Below are positions 25,356 through 34,233 of a stretch of 64,000 nucleotides of DNA, in pieces; the stretch's first letter is position 1; every line of letters begins with the position of its first letter. The translations under genes and the position numbers were made by a program. Origin of the DNA: CAZUYC01 sp964624475 (GTDB taxonomy: Bacteria; Myxococcota_A; UBA9160; SMWR01); the NCBI GenBank assembly GCA_964624475.1, contig CAZUYC010000042.1, positions 163,750-227,749 of the forward strand, read 5' to 3'. Below the pieces are notes generated by a model, which worked only from the letters and a program-made list of their open reading frames with translations, ran no database searches and was not told the DNA's origin.

Positions 25356-25467
25356 GCGGGGACGGTGTTCAGATCTTTCGGATATTCAGATTCTCCGCGG
25401 AGGGCTCACGAGGTCCCCGCAGTGAGAGAGAATCTGAATATCCGAAAGATCTGAACACCGTCCCCGC
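25356..25467. repeat. Perfect 40-bp inverted repeat with 32-base centre
   Basis: Left arm 25356-25395, right arm 25428-25467; all 40 positions pair. The arms begin GCGGGGACGGTGTTCAGATC and include an AT-rich stretch (TCGGATATTCAGATTCTC) unlike the surrounding GC-rich DNA. The centre (25396-25427) has no recognised coding. It lies between the TSUP stop and the osmC start. It looks like a small non-autonomous element (MITE or REP-like); a role as a bidirectional terminator or RNA structure is also possible. No T-run follows either arm. Confidence 0.95.
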
Positions 25468-25490
25468 TAGCCGCCGCGACGGTAGCATCG

Positions 25491-26222
25491 CTACCGGCCG
25501 GCGATCTCCGCCACGCCCTCGAGGGCGAGCTCGAGCGCGAGGACGGAGAGCAGCACGCGCACCGCCGTGCGAAAGACCCGATCGGGCACGCGGTCGAGGA
25601 GCCGCGCGCCGATCGCGGAGCCGAGGATCGACCCGGCGCAGAGGCCGACGAGCGGGAGTGCGAAGGCGGCGAAGTCGAAGCCCGTGGCGCCGAAGAGTGC
25701 GATCTTCGAGAGGTGCTGGAAGATCTGGCAGGCCGCGAGCGTGCCGACGGTCGCCTGCGTCCCGAGGTCGAGGGCCAGGATGAAGGGCGCGAGCAGCGGG
25801 CCCGTGGCGCCGACGGAGGTGCTGGCGAAGCCGACGAGTGCGCCGCCCCAGGCGAGCGCGCGCCGGGGATCGCCGCCCGCGGGCTTCCCGAAGCGCAGCC
25901 AGCCGGGGGCCCAGGTGGCGACCAGCACGAAGGCGCCGATCCAGAGGCGCCCCGCGTCGGGCGGGACGGAGCGCAGGAGCAGGAGCCCCAGCGCGCCCGC
26001 GGGCAGGAGGGGCCATGCGAAGCGCCAGACCGCGTCCCAGCGCACGTGCGCGCGCTGGAACCAGGCGCGCGAGGCGTTCGAGACCAGCTGCACTACGCCG
26101 TGCACGGGGATGGCGACGACGGGGTCGAGGGTGAGGAGGAGCGCGGAGAGGAGCAGCATCCCTCCGGCGAGCCCCATCACGCCGGAGACGACCGAGGTTC
26201 CCACGGAGACCGCGGCGAGCAC
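25491..26222 (-). CDS. TSUP (TauE/SafE) family membrane transporter
   Basis: Inner-membrane protein of about 243 residues with seven to eight hydrophobic helices, of the TauE/SafE family of small-anion (sulfite, sulfonate or related) exporters. The two-fold repeat is visible: GVMGLAGGMLLLSALLLTLD in the first half and GFASTSVGATGPLLAPFILA in the second. The start is uncertain: GTG at 26222 fits the usual length, but a good GAGGAGG site lies further upstream without a standard start codon at the right distance. Divergent from the SnoaL-like gene. Confidence 0.78.
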   Translation of the reverse strand: MLAAVSVGTSVVSGVMGLAGGMLLLSALLLTLDPVVAIPVHGVVQLVSNASRAWFQRAHVRWDAVWRFAWPLLPAGALGLLLLRSVPPDAGRLWIGAFVLVATWAPGWLRFGKPAGGDPRRALAWGGALVGFASTSVGATGPLLAPFILALDLGTQATVGTLAACQIFQHLSKIALFGATGFDFAAFALPLVGLCAGSILGSAIGARLLDRVPDRVFRTAVRVLLSVLALELALEGVAEIAGR

Positions 26223-26293
26223 GAGCCAGGTCGAGAGGTCGATCGGTGCCTCCTCGGTCGCGGTTCGCGCGAAGGGGTAGAGTAACCCCCGCG

Positions 26294-26803
26294 ATGGGCC
26301 GCCCGCTCGAGGAGACCGTGCGCGCGCTCGAGGCGCGACTCGCCCGGCTCGAGGCCGAGGAGGAGATCCGCCGGCTCAAGGCGCGCTACGGCGCGCTCGT
26401 CGACGCGCGCTACGGGCAGGGCGGCGCGCGACCGCGCGGAGAGATCGAGCCCCTCGCCGGCGAGATCGCGGAGCTCTTCACCGAGGATGCGGTCTGGGAC
26501 GGCGGCCAGGGCCTCGGCCTCTGCCGCGGGCGCGAGGCGATCCGCGCGCGCTTCCTCGAGCCGACGCTCCGCTTCTCGTGGCACTACTTCGTGAAGCCGC
26601 GGATCGAGGTCCTGGGCGAGTGCGCCCGCGGAACCTGGGACCTGCTCGCACCCTGCACCACGCGCGACGGCGTCGCGAGCTGGCTGGCCGGTGTCGAGGA
26701 CGACGAGTACCAGCGCGTGGACGGCCGCTGGCTGCACGCCGCGATGCGCCTGCGGGTGGTGTTCCTCGCTCCCCACGCGGGGGGCTTCCCGCCCCGGGGC
26801 TGA
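26294..26803 (+). CDS. SnoaL/NTF2-like protein
   Basis: Protein of 169 residues with the NTF2-like cone fold. An N-terminal helix (VRALEARLARLEAEEEIRRL) leads into KARYGALVDARYGQG, ELFTEDAVWDGG, a RGREAIRARF helix and the closing beta sheet. Such proteins include small isomerases, dehydratases and steroid-degradation enzymes; the substrate is unknown. The ATG at 26294 is used. Its last 326 bases overlap, on the opposite strand, the extended C-terminus of the GT-C gene. Confidence 0.78.
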   Translation: MGRPLEETVRALEARLARLEAEEEIRRLKARYGALVDARYGQGGARPRGEIEPLAGEIAELFTEDAVWDGGQGLGLCRGREAIRARFLEPTLRFSWHYFVKPRIEVLGECARGTWDLLAPCTTRDGVASWLAGVEDDEYQRVDGRWLHAAMRLRVVFLAPHAGGFPPRG

Positions 26804-28649
26804 GGGCGTAGAGCACGACCTCCGCGTCGCGATGCAGCGGTCGCAGCAGGGTGTCGTCCGCGAGCGCCGCGCGGAGCTGCGCCGGCCACTCGATCCCCCA
26901 GTCGGTGTGGGCCACGAGCACGTGGGTCACGTCGCGCTCGCGAAGCAGCCGGAGGAGTCCCTCGGTATCCGAAGTCGTGCGGAGCCACTGGTTCAGCTGG
27001 GAGGCCTGGAAGAGCGAGTCTGCGAGAAAGGCCCGGCGGCAGAAGAAGCTCCGGTTCGTATTGAGCATCAGGATGCGCGCCTCGGGCGGGAGCTCGGCGT
27101 TCACGTAGCGGCAGTGGGGCGGGACGGCGGAGTCGAGCAGCGCCTGCTCTCCCTGCCTCGCGAGCGCGAGGAGCTCGGCGAGGCGCGGCGCCGCGCCGTG
27201 GACCGCGGCCGCGGCCACCGCCGCCGCCGCGAGGAGCGCGAGCGCCTCGAGCGGGGCGCGCCGGCCCGGCGCGAGCGCCTCGGCCGCGCGCGCACACCCG
27301 ATGGCCGCGGCGCAGGCGAGGAAGGGCTGCGCGGGGAGCAGCAGGCGCACGCTCTGCGAGCCCAGGAACCAGGCGGCGACGTAGAGGAGCGCCGGCAGCG
27401 CGAGGCTCCGCGCCGCGCGGTCGACGGCGCAGCCCCACGCGACGAGCGGGAAGAGCAGCGCCCAGACCGGGTGGAGCATGCCGTGGAAGGGCCCGGCCGC
27501 CGCACGATCGGTGAGGCGCAGCGGAAGCAGCAGGAAGTCCCACGGCGTGCGGCCCATGCCGAAGGCGCGGTGGTGCGCCGCAGTGCGCGCGGCGAGCTCC
27601 GCGCTCCACTCCTCGCCGCCGCCCCGGAAGAGGGCCCAGAGCGCAGGGTGGAGGGGATCGCCCATGAGCGCGTAGCTGCGCAGCCACCAGGGAGCCGCGA
27701 GGGCGAGCGCCGGGAGGAGCAGGCACGCGAGGTCGCCGAGGATCGCCCGCGGCGCGCGGCGGTGGGCCAGGCCGCGCCCGAGCTCGAGCGCCGCGAAGAC
27801 CGCGGCGGCGAGCCCGCCGATCACCTTCGTCGCGGCCGCGCCGCCGAGGAAGGTCCCCGCCAGCGCGAGGAGCGCGCGCCGTCTTCCGGGAGGCTCTGCG
27901 GCCGCCGCCGGATCCCAGGCGCACCACGCCAGGAAGAAGAAGAGCGCGAAGGCCAGGTCCACGTAGGCCGTGCGGATCTCGAAGCCGAGCGAGGGGTCCA
28001 CGAGCAGCAGCGCGGCGGCGAGGCAGCCGGCCGCCGGACCCGCCTCCTGGCGCGCCACCCGGGCGGCGGCGACCACGAGAAGGCACCCGCAGCCGAAGTG
28101 CAGCGTCTGGGCCAGCACGTGGTCGCGCAGCGCGAGTGCCACCGCGTACAGGAGCTCGGTCGCGAGGGGCCACGTCGAGTAGACGAAGAACGGGATGCGG
28201 ACCAGACCGCCCGCCTCGAGAAAGATTCGCGGGAGGGTCAGGTGGTAGCTGTCCGCGTCCCCGACGATGCGGGGATCGAGGGCCTGCAGGAAGCAGACGC
28301 CGAGGGCGAGCGCGAGGCAGACGAGCGCCGCCGTCTCGCGGGCCCCGACCGCGGGTCGCCGGCGCGGCCGCCGTGCGGCCCGCGCCGTCGCGCGAAGCGC
28401 CAGGCCGGCGCCCGCGAGCGCGGCGACCCACGCGGCCGCGCGCAGCCAGGCCGGACGCAGCGCGCCCGCGGCGGCCAACGCGAAGAGGGCGGCGCTCCAG
28501 CCGATCATCCCGAGGGCCACGGTCGCGATCACCGGGAGGCGAGTCGCGCGGACCGGCGCGCGCAGCGCGCGGGCGATCCCGCTCCCCGTGGCCCAGAACC
28601 CGAGGAAGAGCGCCGCCGCGAGGGCGGCGTGCACGAGCGCGTAGGCCAC
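26478..28649 (-). CDS. GT-C type membrane glycosyltransferase-like protein with runaway C-terminus
   Basis: Polytopic membrane protein of 723 residues. About ten or more hydrophobic helices fill residues 1-500, and the loop LDPRIVGDADSYHLTLPRIF resembles the acidic first periplasmic loop of GT-C (GT39/GT83-like) enzymes, which use lipid-linked sugars. A soluble C-terminal domain ends naturally near EVVLYALSPGAG (about residue 615, position 26805). Beyond that the frame stays open for about 108 Arg/Pro-rich residues inside the antisense SnoaL gene, suggesting a lost stop codon. It may pair functionally with the two GT-C genes on the other strand. Confidence 0.72.
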   Translation of the reverse strand: MAYALVHAALAAALFLGFWATGSGIARALRAPVRATRLPVIATVALGMIGWSAALFALAAAGALRPAWLRAAAWVAALAGAGLALRATARAARRPRRRPAVGARETAALVCLALALGVCFLQALDPRIVGDADSYHLTLPRIFLEAGGLVRIPFFVYSTWPLATELLYAVALALRDHVLAQTLHFGCGCLLVVAAARVARQEAGPAAGCLAAALLLVDPSLGFEIRTAYVDLAFALFFFLAWCAWDPAAAAEPPGRRRALLALAGTFLGGAAATKVIGGLAAAVFAALELGRGLAHRRAPRAILGDLACLLLPALALAAPWWLRSYALMGDPLHPALWALFRGGGEEWSAELAARTAAHHRAFGMGRTPWDFLLLPLRLTDRAAAGPFHGMLHPVWALLFPLVAWGCAVDRAARSLALPALLYVAAWFLGSQSVRLLLPAQPFLACAAAIGCARAAEALAPGRRAPLEALALLAAAAVAAAAVHGAAPRLAELLALARQGEQALLDSAVPPHCRYVNAELPPEARILMLNTNRSFFCRRAFLADSLFQASQLNQWLRTTSDTEGLLRLLRERDVTHVLVAHTDWGIEWPAQLRAALADDTLLRPLHRDAEVVLYALSPGAGSPPRGERGTPPAGASRRAASGRPRAGTRRPRHRPASSRRRRAWCRVRAGPRFRGRTRPGPRSAASRSSATRSGASARGSARGSPRARGRGRGPGRRPRPHPR

Positions 28650-28747
28650 GCGGCGAGTGTGCGGGATTCGCGAGGCCGTGCAACGCGAGTGGCCTACAAT
28701 GCGGCGACCCCCAGGAGCGCCTGCGGGATGCGCATTGGTCGAGCTCG

Positions 28748-30265
28748 GTGACGCCCGCCGCGGTGGAGGCGGCCAAGGCGGCGATCGCCATCGCCGCGGC
28801 GCTGCTCCTGTTCTGGGGCGCGTGGCTGCGGCGAGCGGGTCGCCCCGAAGCGCAGCGCGGGCTTCGGGACGCGGCGCTCGCGTTCCTGGCCATCGCCGCG
28901 CTGCTCGGCTCGTGGAACTTCCTGCGCTTCCACCATCCCGGCTTCCTGCACGCCGACCTCGTGCCGTACTACCTCGGCACCAAGTACTTCCCGGAGCTCG
29001 GCTACGCGCGGCTCTACGAGTGCATCGTGGTCGCCGATCACGAGGCGGGTCTCGGGGCGCGCGCGGCCGGCCGCGTCGTCACGGACCTCGAGACCTACGA
29101 GCTGCGAGACACGCGCAGGGTCCTCGCCGATCCGGGGCGCTGCAAGCGGGGCTTCGCGCCGGAGCGCTGGAGCGCCTTCCGCGCCGACGTCGACTGGTTC
29201 CGCGGGATCTTCACGCCCGAGGGCTGGGAGGGGTTGCAGCGCGACCACGGCTTCAACGCGACGCCGCTCTGGGCCGCGATGGGAGGGCTCCTGGCGCGGA
29301 GCCCCGCGTCCGCGACCCAGGTCGTGGCGCTCGCCTGCCTCGACGTCGCTCTCGATCTCGCGAGCTTCGCCGCGCTCGCCTGGGGCTTCGGCTGGCGGGC
29401 CGCCGCCGTCGCGCTGGTCTACTGGGGCACGAACCGCGTGGCGGGCTTCGACTGGACCGGAGGGGCCTTCCTGCGCCACGACTGGACCGCGGGGATGCTC
29501 GTCGGGCTCGCCTGCCTGCGCCGCGGCTTCCCGCTCGCCGCGGGGATCCTCTTCGGCGCCGCGACCGGCCTGCGAGCGGTTCCTGGCGTGCTCTTCCTCG
29601 GTCCGGCCCTCGCGGCGTTCGTGCAGGCGTTGCGCACGCGCCGCCTCGCGCCACGGCGCGAGACGCTGCGGCTCGCGCTCGGCGCCGGCCTCGCGGCCCT
29701 CCTGCTCCTGCCGGTCTCGGCGGCCTGGCTCGGGGCGGAAGCCTGGCGCGAGTTCGCCGCGAACCTCTCGCATCACCGGTCCGTCCCGGCGACCAACACG
29801 CTGGGCCTGCGCAGCGCGCTCTCGTGGAGCCGCGAGGGGCGCCTCGCACGGGTCCTCGACGCGTCCCCGGATCCGGCCCGCGCGTGGAAGGAGCGGCGCG
29901 TCGCCGCGTTCGCGCAACGCCGCGCCCTCTTCCTCGTCGCGGCGGCGGCCTGGCTCGCGCTCCTCGCGGTCTCGGCCGCCCGACAACCGATCTGGGTCGC
30001 GGCCGTCCTCGGCACCGGCGCCATCCCCTTCGTCCTCGACGGGGCCTGCTACTACGCCGCCTTCCTCGCGGCGTGGGGACTCCTCTGGCTCCGCCGCGAG
30101 GCGGTCGGCGTCGCGCTCTGCGCGCTCGCGGCGCTCGAGGGTGCGATCGCCGCCCTGCTCCCCGAGCCGGACGATGCCTTCGCGGCGACGAGCGTCGCGG
30201 TGCTCGCCTTCGTGGCGTTGGCCACCTGGCTCGTGGCCACACCGCGAGCGCGGGCCGCGCCGTGA
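28748..30265 (+). CDS. Polytopic membrane protein, GT-C/GT87-like
   Basis: Membrane protein of 505 residues with about ten hydrophobic segments and a large first extracytoplasmic loop (HPGFLHADLVPYYLGTKYF, then a long soluble stretch through RGIFTPEGW). Hydrophobic segments such as AAVALVYWGTNRVAGFDW, GMLVGLACLRRGFPLAAGIL and ALGAGLAALLLLPVSAAWL resemble the GT87-like group, but I cannot name a substrate. The start is GTG at 28748; a possible -10 box TACAAT is at 28695-28700. Its stop overlaps the next gene's start (GTGA), so both are translated together. Divergent from the previous GT-C gene. Confidence 0.68.
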   Translation: MTPAAVEAAKAAIAIAAALLLFWGAWLRRAGRPEAQRGLRDAALAFLAIAALLGSWNFLRFHHPGFLHADLVPYYLGTKYFPELGYARLYECIVVADHEAGLGARAAGRVVTDLETYELRDTRRVLADPGRCKRGFAPERWSAFRADVDWFRGIFTPEGWEGLQRDHGFNATPLWAAMGGLLARSPASATQVVALACLDVALDLASFAALAWGFGWRAAAVALVYWGTNRVAGFDWTGGAFLRHDWTAGMLVGLACLRRGFPLAAGILFGAATGLRAVPGVLFLGPALAAFVQALRTRRLAPRRETLRLALGAGLAALLLLPVSAAWLGAEAWREFAANLSHHRSVPATNTLGLRSALSWSREGRLARVLDASPDPARAWKERRVAAFAQRRALFLVAAAAWLALLAVSAARQPIWVAAVLGTGAIPFVLDGACYYAAFLAAWGLLWLRREAVGVALCALAALEGAIAALLPEPDDAFAATSVAVLAFVALATWLVATPRARAAP

Positions 30266-31962
30266 CCCGCCGCGAAGGCTGGATGCTCGCCGGTCTCGCG
30301 GCCCTCTTCGCGATCGGGATCGCGCGCGCGGTCCAGCTCGCCTGGGTCTGCGACGACGCCTTCATCTCGCTCCGCTACGCGGAGAACCTCGTGGCCGGGC
30401 ACGGGCTCGTCTACAACCCCGGCGAGCGCGTCGAGGGCTACACCAACCTGCTCTGGACGCTGCTCCTCGCGGCGTGGCTCCGCGCGGGCGTGGACCCGAT
30501 CCGCGCCGCCGAGCTCCCCGGCATCGCGGCCTACGCCGGGCTCGCGCTCGTGCTGGCGTGGGAGTCGTGGCGCCGCTCGCGCGCGCCCGGGCGCGCGTTC
30601 CTGCCGCTGGCCGCTGCGCTCGTGCTCGTCTGCGACGATTTCCAGGTCTGGGCGACCGGGGGCCTCGAGACCTCGCTCTTCGGGCTCCTCGCGGCGGCCG
30701 GGCTGCTCGCCACCCGCGACGCTCCGGAGCGCGCGGCGCGACCCGGGCTCGCCGGGGTCCTGCTCGCGCTCGCCGTGCTGACGCGCCCCGACGGCCTGCT
30801 CTTCGCGGCGGCGGGCGTCGCTTCCTGGTGGCTGCCGCGCGACCGCCGCCCGCCCCGCGAGCGCCGTCGCGCCGCGCTCGCGACGCTCGCGCCGGCGGTG
30901 GCGGTGGTCGCGGTCCTCGTTGCGTGGAAGCTCGCCTACTACGGCGAGCTCCTGCCGACGGCCTTCTACTCGAAGTCCGCGACGCGCCCCTACGTCGGCC
31001 AGGGGATGCTCTATCTCGGGGTCTACCTGGCCAAGAACTGGTTCCTGCTCGCCGCGGCCGCCCTGGCGCTCCTGGCCACCGCCGGCGGCGCACGGGCGCT
31101 GCCGCGGGCGGCGCGCGCCGACGAGCTCTTCTGGCTCGCGAGCGCGGCGCTCTTCGTCGCGTACATCGTGTGGGTCGGCGGAGACTTCATGGCGGCGCGC
31201 CGGCTGCTCCCGGCGATGCCCCTCGTCTTTCTCGCGCTCGAGGACCCCCTGGCGCGCTTCACCGACCGCGACCGCGGCGCGCTCGCGGCCGCCGCCCTGC
31301 TCGTCGCCGCGGCGCTCCCCGCGCCGGTCTTCGCCCGCTACGCGCGCATCAACACGATCGGCGAGGAGCGCCTCTTCTATCCGCGGGAGGCGATCGAGGC
31401 GCGCCGGCGCCAGGCCGAGGCGGTGGGCGCGGCGCTCGCGGCAGGCGGCGCCCGCGTGGCCTTCGAGGGCGGCCTGTGCGTGTTCGGCTACTGGAGCCGC
31501 CTGCCGTACCTGGTCGAGCTCACCGGGCTGACCCAGTACTCGCTCGCGAAGCAGCCGCTGCGCGAGCGCGGGCCGATCGGCCACGAGAAGGGGGCCGACG
31601 ACGCCTGGCTGCGCGAGCACGGCGTCCACTTCGTGGTGAGCCAGGACTTCCCGCCGGTCGCGATCTCCAGGCCCCGCCGGCACGACGAAGTCGTCTTCGC
31701 CGACCTCGCCCGCGCGCGCGTCGTCCTCTACTCGGACGCGGTGATGGACGGCCTGCGCGGGAGGCCCGACGTCGACTTCGTGCCGATCGAGCGCGTGCTC
31801 GAGGCGTCGGCGCGCGAGATGGAGGCCGCTTCGCCCGCGCGCGCCCGCGAGATCCTGGACGGCCTCGAGCCCTGGTACTTCGACCACGCGGGCGCGCGCG
31901 GCGAGGAGCGGGCGCGCCCCCTGCGCGAGATCCTGGCGCGCAAGCTCGCGCAGCCCGGTTGA
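30262..31962 (+). CDS. GT-C glycosyltransferase-like membrane protein (GT39/AftB-like N-terminus)
   Basis: Membrane protein of 566 residues. The first periplasmic loop carries CDDAFISLRYAENLVAGHGL and then NPGERVEGYTNLLWTLLLA, a signature of a large family of GT-C arabinosyl/mannosyl-type transferases using polyprenyl-phosphate sugars; the Asp pair is the likely catalytic site. Eight to ten helices follow, then a soluble C-terminal domain from about residue 370. The GTG start overlaps the preceding stop by four bases. The stop codon touches repeat R4. Acceptor unknown; an envelope glycan is a reasonable inference. Confidence 0.78.
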   Translation: MTRREGWMLAGLAALFAIGIARAVQLAWVCDDAFISLRYAENLVAGHGLVYNPGERVEGYTNLLWTLLLAAWLRAGVDPIRAAELPGIAAYAGLALVLAWESWRRSRAPGRAFLPLAAALVLVCDDFQVWATGGLETSLFGLLAAAGLLATRDAPERAARPGLAGVLLALAVLTRPDGLLFAAAGVASWWLPRDRRPPRERRRAALATLAPAVAVVAVLVAWKLAYYGELLPTAFYSKSATRPYVGQGMLYLGVYLAKNWFLLAAAALALLATAGGARALPRAARADELFWLASAALFVAYIVWVGGDFMAARRLLPAMPLVFLALEDPLARFTDRDRGALAAAALLVAAALPAPVFARYARINTIGEERLFYPREAIEARRRQAEAVGAALAAGGARVAFEGGLCVFGYWSRLPYLVELTGLTQYSLAKQPLRERGPIGHEKGADDAWLREHGVHFVVSQDFPPVAISRPRRHDEVVFADLARARVVLYSDAVMDGLRGRPDVDFVPIERVLEASAREMEAASPARAREILDGLEPWYFDHAGARGEERARPLREILARKLAQPG

Positions 31963-32010
31963 CTACGCTCGCCTGTGGCTCGCTGCGCGCGGCCTCTGGC
32001 CGCTTGCGAG
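31962..32010 (-). repeat. Dispersed intergenic repeat, copy R4
   Basis: Minus-oriented copy with the variable stem GCGGCC/GGCCGC and the right end GCTTGCGAG. It fills the 52-base gap between the convergent GT-C gene and dapL and could act as a shared transcription stop. Confidence 0.72.
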
Positions 32011-32014
32011 CGAG

Positions 32015-33247
32015 CTAGCGCGTGACGTGGGCGATCCGGGCGACCGCCTCCTCGACGTTCTCGCGGGAGTTGAAGGCGGAGAGGCGGACGTAGCCCTCGC
32101 CGGCGGAGCCGAAGCCCGCGCCCGGCGTGCAGACGACGTGGGCCTCGGCGAGCCAGCGGTCGAAGCACTCCCACGACGAGAGTCCCCGCGGCGTGCGCGC
32201 CCAGACGTAGGGGGCGTGCTCGCCGCCGAAGACGCCCAGGCCCGCCGCGCGGAGCCCCTCGCGGATGCGCCGCGCGTTCTCCATGTAATAGGCGATCTGC
32301 TCGCCGGTCTGCTTGCGGCCCTCCGGCGTATGGACGGCGGCCGCCGCGCGCTGCACCGCGTAGGGGACGGCGTTGTACTTGGTGGCCTGGCGCCGGGCCC
32401 AGAGGCCGTGCAGGGGCACGCGCTCGCCCGATCCCGCGGAGCCTACGAGCGTCTTCGGCACCACGGTATAGGCGCAGCGCACGCCCGTGAAGCCCGCGCG
32501 TTTCGAGTAGCTGCGCATCTCGATCGCGCACTCGCGCGCGCCGGAGATCTCGTAGATCGAGCGCGGCAGCGCCGGGTCCTGGATGTAGGCGTCGTAGGCC
32601 GCGTCGAAGACGATCACCGCCTGGCTCGCGCGGGCCCAGGCGACCCAGGCCTCGAGCTTCGCGCGCGAAACGACCGCGCCGGTCGGATTGTTGGGCGAGC
32701 AGAGGTAGACGAGGTCGACCGGAGCGTCCGGCGGACCCGGCGTGAAGCCGTTCGCCTCGTCTCCGGGGAGGTAGACGATCCCCGCGTAGCGGCCGTCCGG
32801 GCCGACCCCCCCGCTGCGGCCCGCCATCACGTTCGTGTCGACGTAGACGGGATACACGGGGTCGGTGACCGCTATGCGGCAATCCGCGGCGAAGATCTCC
32901 TGGATGTTCCCGCTGTCCTGCTTGCTCCCGTCGGAGACGAAGATCTCGTCGTGCGCGATCTCGACGCCGCGCTCGGCGTAGTCGTGCCGGGCGATCGCCT
33001 CGAGCAGGAACTCGTAGCCGTTCTCCGGCCCGTAGCCGCGGAACCCCGTCGCGGTCGCGAGCTCCTCCACCGCCGCCAGCATCGCCCGGACCAGCGCGGG
33101 CGCGAGCGGGAGCGTCACGTCGCCGATCCCGAGCCGGATCACGCGCGCGTCGGGGTGCGCCTCCTGGAAGGCCGCCACGCGCCGCCCGATCTCGGGAAAG
33201 AGGTAGCCGGCCCGGAGCTTGCGGTAGTTCTCGTTGATCCGCGCCAT
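32015..33247 (-). CDS. dapL: LL-diaminopimelate aminotransferase
   Basis: PLP enzyme of 410 residues converting tetrahydrodipicolinate directly to LL-diaminopimelate with glutamate, a one-step route to lysine and peptidoglycan precursors. The length equals that of known DapL proteins. Family features include RLGIGDVTLPL, FVSDGSKQDSGNIQEIF, DPVYPVYVDTNVMAG, CSPNNPTGAV, and the PLP lysine in SYSKRAGFTGVR. The ATG at 33247 gives the typical N-terminus MARINENYRKL. It follows arnD on the same strand after 62 bases and may be read from the arn transcript, though it is not part of that pathway. Confidence 0.95.
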   Translation of the reverse strand: MARINENYRKLRAGYLFPEIGRRVAAFQEAHPDARVIRLGIGDVTLPLAPALVRAMLAAVEELATATGFRGYGPENGYEFLLEAIARHDYAERGVEIAHDEIFVSDGSKQDSGNIQEIFAADCRIAVTDPVYPVYVDTNVMAGRSGGVGPDGRYAGIVYLPGDEANGFTPGPPDAPVDLVYLCSPNNPTGAVVSRAKLEAWVAWARASQAVIVFDAAYDAYIQDPALPRSIYEISGARECAIEMRSYSKRAGFTGVRCAYTVVPKTLVGSAGSGERVPLHGLWARRQATKYNAVPYAVQRAAAAVHTPEGRKQTGEQIAYYMENARRIREGLRAAGLGVFGGEHAPYVWARTPRGLSSWECFDRWLAEAHVVCTPGAGFGSAGEGYVRLSAFNSRENVEEAVARIAHVTR

Positions 33248-33309
33248 GGGGCGCGCAAGATAGCAATCAATCGCCCGCGCGCTGGCGCGCGGCGCGGGTC
33301 TCTTGCGCT

Positions 33310-34233
33310 TCACCTCGTGCCAGGGGCGGGTGCCAGCACCGTGCCGCTGCGCCCCGGCCACTCGCGTCGCGCGGCTCGAAATCGCTGTGGCCGAGGTCTG
33401 CGAGCGAGCACGTCGAGCGCGATCTCCTCGAGCGTCCACACCGGCGCGCCTGCATCGCGGATGCCTCGCAGCAGCTGCTCGAGGAAGGGGGCGTAGCGTC
33501 CGCCTTCGACCTCGGCGTGGAGCGGAATCACTCGCGCCGGAGCCTCCCCTCGCGGCTCGAGCACGCGCCGCGCGCACGCCTCGAGGTCGCGCTCGCCGAG
33601 CGTGAGGAGCTCCTCGAGGCAGGGTTCTGTGGTCGGGATCTGGAGGGTGATGGACGCGTAGCCGTCGAGCTCGGGGAAGCCCGGGGCGCCGTCGCGCGCG
33701 TCGCTCGCATAGAGGAAGTCGAGCTCGTCCTGCACGCGAAGGCCGAGCGGCGTCTGGTACCAGGCCGGCGCCGCCGATGCGTGCGGCGCGCGGCCCAGGA
33801 TCGATTCGAAGGCGTCCCAGGCGCGGGCGTACTGCTCGGCAATCTGCTTCTCATCGAGCTCGTCGAGGTGGTCCTGCCACAGGCGATGGTCCCAGCCGTG
33901 GATGCCCACCTCGTGCCCCTCCGCGGCGATGCGCCGCACGAGGTCCGGAAAGCCCAGCGCGACGAGGCGCGCCGGCAGCAGGGTGCCCGAGACGATCGTG
34001 CGCCAGCCGTAGAGGCGCGGCGCGCCGGTGCGCCACATCTTGGTGAGGAAGCCGGGTCGGGAGAAGACGTTCCAGATCGCCTTGCCCGCGTTGTCGGGCC
34101 CGAAGGAGAGGAAGAAGCTGGCGCGCACGCCCCAGCGCGCGAAGGTGTCGAGGAGTCGGGGAACGCCGTCGCGCATCCCGTCGTGGGTATCGACGTCCAC
34201 CTTGAGGGCGAAGGGCCGGGGTCCCTCGCTCAC
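33310..34233 (-). CDS. arnD: 4-deoxy-4-formamido-L-arabinose-phosphoundecaprenol deformylase ArnD
   Basis: NodB-type polysaccharide deacetylase of 307 residues that removes the formyl group from undecaprenyl-phosphate-Ara4FN, giving Ara4N ready for transfer. It begins FALKVDVDTHDGM (catalytic Asp and metal Asp), has FFLSFGPDNAG, the metal-binding GHEVGIHGWDH, and the ArnD-type ending with VIPLHAEVEGG. The GTG at 34233 overlaps the arnT stop by four bases. The last 25 residues are an Arg/Pro-rich tail not usual in the family. Last gene of the arn operon. Confidence 0.92.
   Translation of the reverse strand: MSEGPRPFALKVDVDTHDGMRDGVPRLLDTFARWGVRASFFLSFGPDNAGKAIWNVFSRPGFLTKMWRTGAPRLYGWRTIVSGTLLPARLVALGFPDLVRRIAAEGHEVGIHGWDHRLWQDHLDELDEKQIAEQYARAWDAFESILGRAPHASAAPAWYQTPLGLRVQDELDFLYASDARDGAPGFPELDGYASITLQIPTTEPCLEELLTLGERDLEACARRVLEPRGEAPARVIPLHAEVEGGRYAPFLEQLLRGIRDAGAPVWTLEEIALDVLARRPRPQRFRAARREWPGRSGTVLAPAPGTR

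Noticed and set aside
25356..25467. Simple Rho-independent terminator
   Set aside because: The 40-bp perfect stem with a 32-base centre is far longer than a normal terminator and neither side has a T-run, so a mobile-element origin is preferred.
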